Notes under the pieces: model-generated
Database searches by the model: none
What the model was told of the DNA's origin: nothing
The model's input: the letters and a program-made list of their open reading frames with translations, nothing else
Source of the DNA: Micromonospora endophytica
GTDB lineage: Bacteria; Actinomycetota; Actinomycetes; Mycobacteriales; Micromonosporaceae
NCBI RefSeq assembly: GCF_003236305.1
Contig: NZ_POTX01000017.1
Location: forward strand, 1 to 46,824
DNA length: 46,824 bases
Reading direction: 5' to 3'
Position numbers and translations under genes: made by a program
In this document: one piece after another, positions 8,491 to 17,130 of the stretch
Layout: each line of letters begins with the position of its first letter
Numbering within the stretch: the stretch's first letter is position 1

Positions 8491-9837
8491 TCAGATCGGC
8501 GGCAGGGGCGGGTGAGCGTTCGCCATGAGTTCGGCGAACTGCGCGGGAAACCAGGCACCGACGGGCGGTGCGCCCCGCAGCGCGTCAGTGGGTGGCCAGC
8601 CGGACCCCGTCGGCGGCCGGTAGTCCGGGTCGCACTTGGGGTCGAAACCGCTGCGCGGGTCACCGACCTGCGCCGGGTCGGCGGCACCGTCGGAGGTGCC
8701 CGGCGGCTTCATCCAGACGTACGCGTCGACGCCGGGTCGCGGTGCCACCGCCGGGCGCTCACCGAGGCCGGCACCGGCCTGGTTGCACCAGTTCGCCGCC
8801 GAGGTGCGCCGGTCGACCCGGGACTTGTCGACGAAGGAGTCCACCGTGACCGCGGTGCCCGGCCCGGTCGGCCGGCGCGGGCCGCCCCACCCGTTGCGGG
8901 AGGTGTCCACAAGCACCCCGATGCGCTCCGGGAATCCGGCCGCGACCAGCTCGCGCCGCACCTGTTGCGCGTACGGCAGCTCGTCGACGAAGTTGTTCCA
9001 GTCCACCCAGCGACTCTGCCGCACCGACACCCCGTTGATCGCGGTGGTCACGTCGAAGTACGGCTCTACCAGCGCGCCGTATCCGGCGGTGTTGACGATG
9101 ACGCCGTCGACGCCGCGTACGCCGGCGCGACTGCCGCCGACGATCTCCGCGATCAGGCGTACCCCGGCCGACCGGGACTCGTCCCAGCCCAGCTCGGCGT
9201 GGTGTCCCGAACCCAGGTAGCTGTAGAGGTTGGCGTACGGGTGGAACTGGTCCAGCGCGTAGCGGATGCCGTCGACGTAGTCGCCGCTGCGCGCCACGGT
9301 CTCGCAGCGCGGGGTGAGGCCGATGCTGGTGGCCAGGGCGGGCACCGCATGCGGTTCGATCACGTTGATGATGCGCAGCCGCCGGTACCTCGGGTCACGT
9401 TCGATGGCCACGATCGGGTCGATGAACTCCCGCTGGTAGCGGCTCACCTCGCCGATCGCGAACTCGCCGTGCGGGGAGAGCCGGTAGCAGTCGCGGCCGG
9501 GCAGGTTGTTCAGCACCACCTGCACGTACCCGGCCCGCTGCGCCAACGCGGCGTCCAGGTGGGCGCGCAGCCCCAGCTCACCCGGATCGCCGGCGATCTG
9601 ACTGACCCGGTTCAGCCAGATCCCGGTCGGGGTGTTCGACACCCGGTGTCCGCCCGGCACGCTCTCCGCCCGGGCCCGCCACTGCGGATCGACATACCCG
9701 GACACCCCGGCGTACGGGTTGTCGACGTGCGGCTGTCTGCCGCCGGCTCCGGCGGGTGTGGCGGCGGTCCCCGCGCTGGCCAGGGCCGCGACCATGGCGG
9801 CGGCGAGCAGGCGGCGGGCTCTCCTCGTGACAGGCAT
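8491..9837 (-). CDS. Secreted GH6 cellobiohydrolase-like protein, putative proton donor replaced by His
   Basis: 448 aa with a Sec signal peptide (MPVTRRARRLL, Ala-rich core, cleavage near residue 32) and one GH6 catalytic domain, no carbohydrate-binding module. GH6 landmarks: NLPGRDC with Asp116; NTAGYGALVEPYFD; SRWVDWNNFVDELP; LVDTSRNGWGGP near 310; WCNQAGAGLGERP; VDAYVWMKPPGTSDG with Asp383; KCDP. They resemble the exocellulase branch (Thermobifida Cel6B type). At the conserved IEPD motif, which holds the catalytic acid in characterised GH6 enzymes, this protein reads VIEPHAVPAL (His163, codon CAT). Activity may be lost or changed. The start ATG at 9835-9837 has GGAG 7 nt upstream; an upstream GTG/ATG frame to 9870 is less likely. 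Confidence 0.9.
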   Translation of the reverse strand: MPVTRRARRLLAAAMVAALASAGTAATPAGAGGRQPHVDNPYAGVSGYVDPQWRARAESVPGGHRVSNTPTGIWLNRVSQIAGDPGELGLRAHLDAALAQRAGYVQVVLNNLPGRDCYRLSPHGEFAIGEVSRYQREFIDPIVAIERDPRYRRLRIINVIEPHAVPALATSIGLTPRCETVARSGDYVDGIRYALDQFHPYANLYSYLGSGHHAELGWDESRSAGVRLIAEIVGGSRAGVRGVDGVIVNTAGYGALVEPYFDVTTAINGVSVRQSRWVDWNNFVDELPYAQQVRRELVAAGFPERIGVLVDTSRNGWGGPRRPTGPGTAVTVDSFVDKSRVDRRTSAANWCNQAGAGLGERPAVAPRPGVDAYVWMKPPGTSDGAADPAQVGDPRSGFDPKCDPDYRPPTGSGWPPTDALRGAPPVGAWFPAQFAELMANAHPPLPPI

Positions 9838-9914
9838 GTGAAATCTCCGTGTCCGGTCGACTTCTATCATTGACCGTCATCGCTGGAGCGAGCGCAAGGG
9901 CGTATCGTGTCCCC

Positions 9915-10310
9915 ATGGTGGTGCGCGCCCCCGGCGGCGGCTACGGCGACATGTTCAGATATCCCGCGATGCCCACCCCGCTGCGGGTCACCGTGCTCGT
10001 CTTCGCGCTGCTGTCGCTGCTGTTCACCCTGGCGACAGCGCACCGCCTGATCGCCGGCGGCTCGTTCGGCGCCGCCGTCTTCTTCGCCGTGATGGCAGTG
10101 GCCTGCGCGCTGGTGGCGCTCAGCCTGGTCGGCCGCCGCCCCTGGGCGCCCTATCCCGCGTACGCCCTGGCGGGTCTGCTGGCCGCGGCCTCACTCGGGC
10201 TCTTCGGCACCATCACCTGCGTCGGTCTGGCCCTGCTCGCCTGGGTGCTCTGGGCCTGCAACGTCCGCGCCTCCCGGGACTGGCTCGGCGGGCGCCGCCG
10301 GCTGCGTTGA
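9915..10310 (+). CDS. Small integral membrane protein, unknown
   Basis: 131 aa from the ATG at 9915. There are four hydrophobic segments (starting near residues 20, 45, 72 and 92) and a basic C-terminus ending RASRDWLGGRRRLR, consistent with a four-helix membrane protein with both ends inside. I do not recognise the family. The start is uncertain: no clear ribosome binding site precedes 9915, and an ATG at 9951 would also keep all helices. It is divergent from the GH6 gene (77 bp apart) and convergent with the amphi-Trp gene. Confidence 0.65.
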   Translation: MVVRAPGGGYGDMFRYPAMPTPLRVTVLVFALLSLLFTLATAHRLIAGGSFGAAVFFAVMAVACALVALSLVGRRPWAPYPAYALAGLLAAASLGLFGTITCVGLALLAWVLWACNVRASRDWLGGRRRLR

Positions 10311-10344
10311 CCAGGTCCGGTCTGCCACTATCGCTGGTTCCGCC

Positions 10345-10368
10345 CGGGGCGTGCCGACGGCCGCCCCG
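10345..10368. terminator. Convergent terminator hairpin
   Basis: CGGGGCG (10345-10351) pairs with CGCCCCG (10362-10368), and GCC/GGC extends the stem inward past a single T bulge to a 3-nt loop. It lies between the ends of the convergent membrane-protein and amphi-Trp genes. Confidence 0.6.
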
Positions 10369-10385
10369 AGCGGTTCGGGGTGCTG

Positions 10386-10697
10386 CTACGCCGCAGCGCT
10401 GGAGGTGGCCGCTTCCTCGTCCGCGTCGGTCTCCGCCGACTCGGCCTCGTCGGCCTGCTCCGCCTCCGGCGCGCTCTCGGCCGCCTTCGGGTTCACCCAG
10501 GAGAACTCGATCTCGATCGAGAACTCGTCCTTGCCGTCCTGCTCGATCTCCAGCTCGCAGTGCACCTGGTCGGCAACGGCGATGCTGCCGGCAGCGCCGT
10601 AGAAGACCTTGCCGGTCTCCAACTGGCTCGCCACCTGCCGCAGCCACGCGGCCAGGTCTGCCCGCGACACCGTCCGCTCGTCCTCGTAGATATCCAT
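10386..10697 (-). CDS. Amphi-Trp domain protein
   Basis: 103 aa. The N-terminal 70 residues fit the amphi-Trp domain: DIYEDERTVSRADLAAWLR, then LETGKVFYG, VHCELEIEQD, and FSIEIEFSW near residue 65. The tail is a 35-residue acidic low-complexity run of A, E, D and S. The function of the family is unknown; it is common in actinobacteria and halophilic archaea. ATG at 10695-10697. A much longer open frame extends upstream to 12395, but that part is the shadow of the DUF1275 and regulator genes, so I reject it. It is 29 bp downstream of the DUF1275 gene. Confidence 0.85.
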   Translation of the reverse strand: MDIYEDERTVSRADLAAWLRQVASQLETGKVFYGAAGSIAVADQVHCELEIEQDGKDEFSIEIEFSWVNPKAAESAPEAEQADEAESAETDADEEAATSSAAA

Positions 10698-10726
10698 GCC
10701 GCAATGCTGACATCCCGCGCGCGGAC

Positions 10727-11467
10727 TCAACTCGTAGGGTCGGCCGAATCGACAGCGGTCCGCGCCTCCCGCCGTCGGACCACCGCGATCATGGCTGTGC
10801 CGGCCGCCATCACCAGGCCGGACAGGAGCAGGGCCGCCGCGCCACTGACCCGCAGGGTCAGGATCGCGGACACCAGGGCACCGAGTCCCATCGCCGCGAT
10901 CGCCCCGAACCGGCGCCACCAGGCCCCACCCGCACCGCCCGCGAGTCGGCTGTCGGCGGCGAGGTGCACCATGGACATCGTCACCACCACCGTGGAGAGA
11001 TCCCGGATGCCGATCTGCCGAACCGCAGCGGCCTGGGCACCCAGCACCAGCGCCAGCAAGCCGGTGATGAGCACCATCCGGATCTCGTCCGGTGCGCCGG
11101 TGCCGAGCCAGAGCCCGGCCAGCAGGAGCGTCAGCGCGGTGCCGCAGACGAGGACGGCGAGACCGGCGCGGGGCAGCCGGACCGGGTCCGACGCACCCCG
11201 GGTCAGCCGGGCGGCCAGCACCGCGCCGAGCATGAACGCCAGCAGCGCCACCAGGTTGTTCACCACCGGCAGGTTGGCCACACCGGCCAGGCCGAAGCCG
11301 ATGAAGAGCACGTTGCCTGTCATGTTGCCGGTGAAGACCCGATCCAGGGCGAGATAGCTGACCCCGTCGACCGCTCCGGTCGCCACCGTGAGCATCAGCA
11401 ACGACGGCTCGTACCTGGTGAACATGAACCTTCCCGACAATCGCCGGCCAGCGGACGACCCGCGCAC
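10727..11467 (-). CDS. DUF1275 (YoaK-like) membrane protein
   Basis: 246 aa with about six hydrophobic segments. The family pattern is clear: LTVATGAVDGVSYLALDRVFTGNMTGN near residue 25, GAQAAAVRQIGIRDLSTVVVT near residue 145, and a last pair of helices followed by a basic tail (VVRRREART). Transport or stress roles have been suggested for the family, but no substrate is known. Start by default at 11467; the ATG giving MFTRYEPSLL at residue 15 is a realistic alternative. The gene lies 63 bp downstream of the ArsR-like regulator gene on the same strand. Confidence 0.85.
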   Translation of the reverse strand: MRGSSAGRRLSGRFMFTRYEPSLLMLTVATGAVDGVSYLALDRVFTGNMTGNVLFIGFGLAGVANLPVVNNLVALLAFMLGAVLAARLTRGASDPVRLPRAGLAVLVCGTALTLLLAGLWLGTGAPDEIRMVLITGLLALVLGAQAAAVRQIGIRDLSTVVVTMSMVHLAADSRLAGGAGGAWWRRFGAIAAMGLGALVSAILTLRVSGAAALLLSGLVMAAGTAMIAVVRRREARTAVDSADPTS

Positions 11468-11530
11468 CCGTTCGCCTGATTGTGCCGCCCGCGCCGGCCC
11501 CGGATCCTCCGATCACGACACCTGGGCGGC

Positions 11531-12505
11531 TCAGCCGCCCGGGTAGCCGCCGACCGCCGGGGCGCAGAGCGCCTCGCCGAGCGAGGTCTGCCAGTACAGC
11601 ACCTCGCGGCCCGAGCGGCGTCTGGCCACCAGCCCCGCGTCGCGCAGCACCCGCAGGTGGTCGCCGACCGAGCCCAGGGCCAGCCCGGTCACCGCAGCCA
11701 GCTGCGAGGTGCTGTGCGGGGTGCCCAACCGGATGAGGATCGCCGCCCGGTTCACCCCGATCAACCGATCGAGCCCGTCCGGGACCGGCGGGGTGCTCTC
11801 GGCGAGGACGCCCCGGGCCGAATAGACCATGCCGAACCGGCTCGGCTGGTCCCACACCACCCAGCCCCGGGCGCAGTGCGCCGGCACGAACACCAGTTGT
11901 TCGGCCTGGTCGAGCGGCAGCGGTGCGCTCGGGTAGTCGTTGACCTGGAGACAGCCGTCGCCCAACCAGCGCATGTCGCAGGCGATGTCGGTGAGCGCGC
12001 CGGCCCAGCCCTCGGCGCTCAGCCGGGCGGTCCGGGCCACGATGTCGGCCCGGAGCCGGTTCTCCCGGTCCGGCCACTCCGGTCGTACCGTGTGCTCCCA
12101 GACCCAGTTGAGCAGGTACGTCGCCTGCTCGGTCAGCCCGTCGGTCAGCAGCAGGTCGGCGAGCGGGCCGGGTCGGGTCGCCCGCAGGTCGGCGCGGATC
12201 TGCTCGTCGCCACGACCGGCGACGACCGTCAGCTCCTCGGCGAAGGTCGGCGCGGTGGTCGGCGGGGTCAGGGTGAGGAAGTCGGCGATCCACCGCGGCT
12301 GGAACGACGCCGTCAGCAACGCGCGGAGCACCGGGCGCCGCTCGAGCATCTGTTGGTACGCGGACAGATGCGGCCGCCGCCAGGCGTGCTGCCACGGATG
12401 CCGGGGGGTGTGCAGTGTCTTCAACGCGGCGACCGTGTCGGTCATCGGTGAGATGACGAACCGGCTGCCCGCGAGCAGATCCACGGGTACCCGCCAGACT
12501 GTCAC
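11531..12505 (-). CDS. ArsR-like winged-helix regulator with DUF5937-type N-terminus
   Basis: 324 aa. The C-terminal third (about 240-310) is a winged-helix domain: LIGVNRAAILIRLGTPHS, TSQLAAVTGLALGSVGDHL as helix-turn-helix, then LRDAGLVARRRSGREVLYW as the wing. The N-terminal two thirds match the DUF5937 region frequently fused to ArsR-type helices in actinobacteria; ligand unknown. Start GTG at 12503-12505 with GGAGG a few bases upstream. It is divergent from the MFS transporter gene with 54 bp between the starts, the usual arrangement for a local repressor of an efflux gene. Confidence 0.87.
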   Translation of the reverse strand: MTVWRVPVDLLAGSRFVISPMTDTVAALKTLHTPRHPWQHAWRRPHLSAYQQMLERRPVLRALLTASFQPRWIADFLTLTPPTTAPTFAEELTVVAGRGDEQIRADLRATRPGPLADLLLTDGLTEQATYLLNWVWEHTVRPEWPDRENRLRADIVARTARLSAEGWAGALTDIACDMRWLGDGCLQVNDYPSAPLPLDQAEQLVFVPAHCARGWVVWDQPSRFGMVYSARGVLAESTPPVPDGLDRLIGVNRAAILIRLGTPHSTSQLAAVTGLALGSVGDHLRVLRDAGLVARRRSGREVLYWQTSLGEALCAPAVGGYPGG

Positions 12506-12559
12506 GTTTCGCCTCCAGCCGTAACTCTATGGTGGCCCGCCGACCACGATGAGGATCGG

Positions 12560-13765
12560 GTGGTGAGAACGTACTCGGAGCTGTTCGCCGTATCCGAATT
12601 CCGCAATCTCTTCCTGGCCAACTGTGCCGCCATCGCCGCGCACACCAGTTCGGCGCTGGCGCTCGGATCGCTCACCTACGCCGCGACGGGATCGGCGCTG
12701 CTCACCGCGTTGAGCATGTTCGGTGCGCCGCTGGCCGGCGTGCTCGGCAGCCTGACCCTGCTCTCGGCGGCGGACAGCCTGCCACCTCGCCGGGCGCTGA
12801 CCCTTGCCGGGCTCGTCGCCCTCGCCGGTGCCGCGCTCCAGGCCGTACCCGGGCTGCCGCTGTGGGCCCGGTTCGCCGTCATCCTGTTCGTCGCGTACGT
12901 CGGGTCGGTCACCGGCGGTGCCCGGTGGGCGTTGATCAACGACATTCTGCCCGCCGGCGGGTACGTGCTGGGCCGGTCGACGATGAACGTCAGCGTCGGC
13001 GTCATGCAGATCGCCGGCTTTGCCGGTGGCGGCCTGCTGCTGGTGTGGCTGAGCCCGTACCAGGTCTTCCTGGTGGCCACCGGGTTGCGCGCGATCGCGG
13101 TCCTGATCACCTGGTACGGCCTGCGGGAGCGGCCGGCGCGAGCTGACGCGCGCACCTCCACCCGACGCACCCTGCGGGTCAACCGGGAACTGTGGACGGA
13201 TCCGGGCCGGCGCTCGCTCTACCTCAACCTGTGGCTGCCCAACGGTCTGGTGGTCGGCTGCGAGGCGCTGTTCCTGCCGTACGCCGGGGACCGGGCCGGC
13301 TTCCTCTTCGCCGCCGGTGCCCTCGGCATGCTGACCGGGGACGTGCTGGTCGGGCGGTTCCTGCCGGCGGCGATCCGGGACCGGTGCGTGCTGCCGCTGC
13401 GGCTGCTGCTGCCCCTGCCGTACCTCGTCTTCCTGGTGCATCCCGGGCTGCCGCTGGCGATGCTGCTCGCCCTGGTCGCCTCGATCGGGTTCGCGGCCTC
13501 GCTGCCGTTGCAGGAGTGGCTGCTCGCCCGCTGCCCGGTCGAGGCCCGTGGTCAGGCGCTCGGTCTGCACCAGAACGGGATGCTGACCGGGCAGGCGGTG
13601 TGCGCGGCCGGGGCCGGGGTGGTGGCCGATCTGCTGCCGACGTCGGTGGCGGTGGCGGTGCTGGCCGGGCTGTCGCTGATGGCCACCCTGCTGCTCACCC
13701 CGGGACTGCGTTGCGTCCGGCCGGTGCCGGTGGCGACGCCCACCGCGACCGCGGTGGGCAGCTGA
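12560..13765 (+). CDS. MFS transporter, probable efflux
   Basis: 401 aa with 10-12 hydrophobic segments. The N-terminus (FAVSEFRNLFLANCAAIAA) is typical of the DHA/MDR-like actinobacterial MFS group. Start is GTG 12560 or the adjacent GTG 12563; GAGG at 12551-12554 fits either. It is paired with the divergent ArsR-like regulator, so it is probably induced by whatever that protein senses. Substrate unknown. Gene ends with a Val/Ala/Thr-rich cytoplasmic tail. Confidence 0.87.
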   Translation: MVRTYSELFAVSEFRNLFLANCAAIAAHTSSALALGSLTYAATGSALLTALSMFGAPLAGVLGSLTLLSAADSLPPRRALTLAGLVALAGAALQAVPGLPLWARFAVILFVAYVGSVTGGARWALINDILPAGGYVLGRSTMNVSVGVMQIAGFAGGGLLLVWLSPYQVFLVATGLRAIAVLITWYGLRERPARADARTSTRRTLRVNRELWTDPGRRSLYLNLWLPNGLVVGCEALFLPYAGDRAGFLFAAGALGMLTGDVLVGRFLPAAIRDRCVLPLRLLLPLPYLVFLVHPGLPLAMLLALVASIGFAASLPLQEWLLARCPVEARGQALGLHQNGMLTGQAVCAAGAGVVADLLPTSVAVAVLAGLSLMATLLLTPGLRCVRPVPVATPTATAVGS

Positions 13766-13793
13766 CCATGCCCGAATAGGAGGTTTCACATCT

Positions 13794-13826
13794 ATGGCGC
13801 CGGGGTTGAGTCATGTAGCACGATGA
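13794..13826 (+). CDS. Possible 10-codon leader peptide
   Basis: A perfect AGGAGG at 13780-13785 is followed 8 nt later by an ATG and 10 codons (MAPGLSHVAR) then TGA. It lies between the MFS gene and the CopC fusion gene. The ribosome binding site is stronger than that of most genes here, which is the only support; it may be chance. Confidence 0.25.
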   Translation: MAPGLSHVAR

Positions 13827-13892
13827 CTTTCGTCACCAGCGCCAAAAGGTGGCTGTCTCTTGCCGGAAGCGGCATGGTCGGGAGGATTATCG

Positions 13893-15884
13893 ATGCGCCG
13901 TTGCTCTCCACACCCCGGTCGCGCCGTGTCGGGTCTGCTGGTGCTGGTCCTCGTCGCGGCGGTCGGCCTGCTCGGCACCGCCTCGCCGGCCTCGGCCCAT
14001 GGCGGTCTGGCGATGTCCACCCCGGCGGCGGACGCCACGGTGCGCGAGCCGCTGACCACCGTGCAGCTCTACTTCACCGAGCAGGTGGTCCCGAACGCCT
14101 ACTTCGCCATCATCGCACCGGGCGGCGGCCGGGTCGACAACGGTTGGAGCACCGGGGCACCCCGGCCGCTGGACCAGCCGGTGCGGGAGTATTTCCTGGT
14201 CGACGGCAAGTTCGAGCCGCGTGAGTACACCACCGGATTCCCGGCGGTGGTGAACCTGGCGCACCTGCCGGCGGCGGGTAAATACACGGTGAGCTACCTG
14301 TCGGTGGCCTCGGACGGCGAGCCGGTACGCGGCACGATGAGCTTCCAGTACACCGGCCCGGTCACCCCCGCGCCGCAGGGCTGGAGCCCGCCGACCGGCC
14401 AGCCGGACCCGGCGCTCGTGGCAGCTACCGAACAGCACGGACACGACGCGGCACCGGCGCCGGCATCGGCCGGGCCGTCCGCAGTGGCATCGCCTCCGGT
14501 GGCCGCGCCGATGCCGACCGTCGAGGAGACCGGCCCTCCCGGGTGGATCTGGGCCGCCGGGGCGGTGCTGTTCGGGCTCGCGCTCATCCTGCTCGTCGCC
14601 GGGCGACGGCATCCGGCCGCCGTGGCGGCGCTCCTCGGCCGGGTCGGGCTCTCGACCGGGACCGGCCACCGGTCCAGCACCCGCGCGCGGACCGGTGTCC
14701 GCGCCGGCATCGGCGCGAAGAAGAGCCGGCCGGACACCGCCAGACGGACCGCCGCGGCGAAGGCCGGCACCGGTCGCCCCGCCGGGGCGAAAACCAAGCG
14801 CACCGCCTCGGCTGCCGCCATCTCCGCGCGCACCGCGCCGGCTGCCGCCTCCGCTGCCGCGCCGACTGCCGTGTCCACGGCTGCCGCGCCGCTGGACGCC
14901 GAGGTGTCGTCGTCCGAGGTGCACGCCGGTGCCCCCGCACCCGACTCCCGGTGGGGCAACACGCGGCTCGCGCTGCTCGTCGGTGGGCTGGTGGTGACGC
15001 TGCTGGCGGGGTTCGGGCTCGGGCGGCTCGGCACCGGCGCCCCGGTCGCCGGCGACGGCCCACTGCCGAGCAGCGCCGCCGGCACCAGCGGGCCGCTGCT
15101 GTCGGCCGCAGACGGCCACCAGCACTCGGCTGGCACCGGGGCACACACGCATCCGGGTGACGGCCCGGACCAGACGCAGGCCACCGGGGTCTGGGCCAGC
15201 GTCGCCGGATTCACCCTGCGACCGGCGCAGCGATCCCAACGTGCCGGGGTACGGGCCGACTACCGGTTCCAGATCGTCGGTCCCGACCGCAAACCGGCCA
15301 CCACCTTCGCGACAGTCCACGAGCGTCCGCTGCACATGATCGTGGTCGGTCGTGACCTCGACGGATACCAGCATCTGCATCCGACGATGGCCGCCGACGG
15401 CACCTGGACCGTCCCGCTGGAACTGGATCGTCCAGGCGGCTACCGCATCTACGCCGACTTCTCGGTCATCACCGCCGACAACAGCACCTTGCCGCTGGTG
15501 CTGGGGGTCGACCACCAGGTGCCGGGGGCGTACGCGCCGGCGGAGCTTGCGCCGCCGCGACCGCAGGCCAGCGCGGGACCGTACGCGGTGACGATGGCCG
15601 GTGCGCCCACGATCGGGGTGAGCACGCCGCTGACCTTCCGGATCGGGCGCGAGGGTGCGTCCAGCCCGGTGACCCCGGAGCCCTACCTGGGCGCGTACGG
15701 GCACCTGGTGGTGGTCCGCGAGGGTGACCTCGGCTACGTGCACGTGCACCCGGAGCCGGAACTCGTCGACGGAACCGTCATGTTCTGGCTGACCGCGCCG
15801 AGCGCCGGCCGGTACCGTGCCTTCTTCGACTTCCAGGTCGACGGGGAGGTGCACACCGCGCAGTACACAATCGACCTGGGCTAG
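13893..15884 (+). CDS. CopC-domain fusion protein with two membrane helices and His-rich extracellular tail
   Basis: 663 aa. A Sec signal peptide ends SPASA at residue 35, so the mature chain begins with His36, the expected N-terminal copper ligand of CopC. The CopC-like domain covers about 36-150, but the usual DGH ligand motif reads DGE here (SDGEPVRGTMSF). Next come TM1 (about 218-238), a basic Ala/Lys/Arg/Thr-rich loop of about 115 residues likely in the cytoplasm, TM2 (357-378), a His-rich stretch (HQHSAGTGAHTH, near 410-420) and a C-terminal domain (430-663) with repeated metal-suited motifs such as HMIVVGRDLDGYQHLHP and GHLVVV...VHVHP. The start ATG has GGAGG at 13881-13885, spacing 7. 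Its stop overlaps that of the convergent DUF418 gene. Probable role: surface copper handling; this is inference. Confidence 0.82.
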   Translation: MRRCSPHPGRAVSGLLVLVLVAAVGLLGTASPASAHGGLAMSTPAADATVREPLTTVQLYFTEQVVPNAYFAIIAPGGGRVDNGWSTGAPRPLDQPVREYFLVDGKFEPREYTTGFPAVVNLAHLPAAGKYTVSYLSVASDGEPVRGTMSFQYTGPVTPAPQGWSPPTGQPDPALVAATEQHGHDAAPAPASAGPSAVASPPVAAPMPTVEETGPPGWIWAAGAVLFGLALILLVAGRRHPAAVAALLGRVGLSTGTGHRSSTRARTGVRAGIGAKKSRPDTARRTAAAKAGTGRPAGAKTKRTASAAAISARTAPAAASAAAPTAVSTAAAPLDAEVSSSEVHAGAPAPDSRWGNTRLALLVGGLVVTLLAGFGLGRLGTGAPVAGDGPLPSSAAGTSGPLLSAADGHQHSAGTGAHTHPGDGPDQTQATGVWASVAGFTLRPAQRSQRAGVRADYRFQIVGPDRKPATTFATVHERPLHMIVVGRDLDGYQHLHPTMAADGTWTVPLELDRPGGYRIYADFSVITADNSTLPLVLGVDHQVPGAYAPAELAPPRPQASAGPYAVTMAGAPTIGVSTPLTFRIGREGASSPVTPEPYLGAYGHLVVVREGDLGYVHVHPEPELVDGTVMFWLTAPSAGRYRAFFDFQVDGEVHTAQYTIDLG

Positions 15885-17086
15885 CGGGCCGGTCGGCGCA
15901 GTGGGGGCCACTGCTGGTGGGTCCATGCGCGCAACGCCCACTCCACCGGGCCGTACCGGAATCGCCGCATCCACCACGCGCTGACCGCCAGCTGCACCAG
16001 GAAGATGGCCACCGCGATGAGCTGCGTCTGGGCCGGCGGCACCCGGCCGGCCAGACCCAGTCCGACGCCGGTGAAGACGAACAGGCAGACGAGTGACTGG
16101 CTGAGATAGTTCGTCAGCGCCATCCGCCCCGCCGGTGCCAACGCCTGCGCGACGCGTGGCCGTCGGGTGCCCAGCCGCAGCAGGGTCGCGGCGTAGGCCG
16201 CCGCGAGCAGCGGCGCGGTCACGATGCTGACCATCAGTCCGGTCAGGTTCGCGGTGCCGCCGCCCACCGCGAACAGGGCGGCGCCGGCCAGACCGACCGG
16301 GTAGCCGACCCGCTCGCACCGGCGCAGCAGGCTTTCCTGCGTGTGCACGGCCGCCAGCATCCGGTGCCGCCCGGCGGCGAGACCGACGAGGAACGCGGCG
16401 AAGGCCAACGGCCCCTGCACCGCGAGCCCGCCGAGCATCGCCGGCAACGAGCGCAGGTGTTCCAGGACGACAACACCGGATCCGCCGCGCAGGGCCTCCG
16501 TCGACCGCGCACCGGCGGCCAGCGCGGCGGCCTCGTCCGGGACCAGCGTGGCACCGAGGACCGCGGCCAGCCCCACCACGAACGCGACCACCCCCACGAT
16601 GGTCGCCGCCGCGACCAGGGCGGTGCGCGGCGCGATCCGCCGCACGGCGAGCAGCACCAGACCGAGCAGCGCGTACGTGGTGAGGATGTCGCCGTGGAAC
16701 AGCAGCACCGCGTGCAGCACCCCGAGCACGAACAACCCGCAGGCGCGGCGCAGGAACGACGGGCCGAACGCCACCCCACGTCGGGCCGCCGAATCGAGTT
16801 GCAGGGTGAAGCTGTATCCGAACAGGAAGGAGAACAGCAGGTACGCCTTCATCGCGAACAGCAGCTCCACGACACCGTCGACCAGCCGGTCGAATGCACC
16901 GTGGGCGGGATCGCCGACCAGGTGGAAGGCGTACCCGGAGGCGAAGAACGACACGTTCACCAACAGGATGAGCAGCAACGCCAACCCGCGCAGCGCGTCC
17001 ATCACGTCGATCCGGGTCCGGTCACCGGCGGCGTCGTCGGACGACTGGCGAACCCGGCCCTGCCCGTCAGTTCGGTGCATGTTCAT
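15881..17086 (-). CDS. DUF418 family membrane protein
   Basis: 401 aa. DUF418 features: IDVMDALRGLALLLILLVNV near residue 30, FSFLFGYSFTLQLD near residue 90, a series of about nine hydrophobic segments, MALTNYLSQS near residue 330, and the C-terminal signature FRYGPVEWALRAWTH. Function unknown; some members affect transport or stress responses. I use the ATG at 17084-17086; the frame is open to 17179, but that extension runs into the promoter region. The last four bases (CTAG, 15881-15884) are also the stop region of the convergent CopC fusion gene. Divergent from a TetR gene that may control it. Confidence 0.88.
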   Translation of the reverse strand: MNMHRTDGQGRVRQSSDDAAGDRTRIDVMDALRGLALLLILLVNVSFFASGYAFHLVGDPAHGAFDRLVDGVVELLFAMKAYLLFSFLFGYSFTLQLDSAARRGVAFGPSFLRRACGLFVLGVLHAVLLFHGDILTTYALLGLVLLAVRRIAPRTALVAAATIVGVVAFVVGLAAVLGATLVPDEAAALAAGARSTEALRGGSGVVVLEHLRSLPAMLGGLAVQGPLAFAAFLVGLAAGRHRMLAAVHTQESLLRRCERVGYPVGLAGAALFAVGGGTANLTGLMVSIVTAPLLAAAYAATLLRLGTRRPRVAQALAPAGRMALTNYLSQSLVCLFVFTGVGLGLAGRVPPAQTQLIAVAIFLVQLAVSAWWMRRFRYGPVEWALRAWTHQQWPPLRRPAR

Positions 17087-17130
17087 GACATCGAGCCTGG
17101 TGAAGACCGGTAGTGGTCGTACAGTGTTTC

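Noticed and set aside
10386-12395. 669-aa minus-strand frame ending in the amphi-Trp domain
   Set aside because: Only the last 103 codons have a recognisable domain; the rest overlaps DUF1275 and regulator genes in another frame.
13853-13861. CTGTCTCTT resembling the start of the Nextera mosaic end
   Set aside because: Only nine bases match, the next bases differ, and the flanks are normal genome; likely chance.
13887-16319. 810-aa minus-strand frame
   Set aside because: A shadow of the CopC fusion and DUF418 genes, rich in Arg and Gly without domain.
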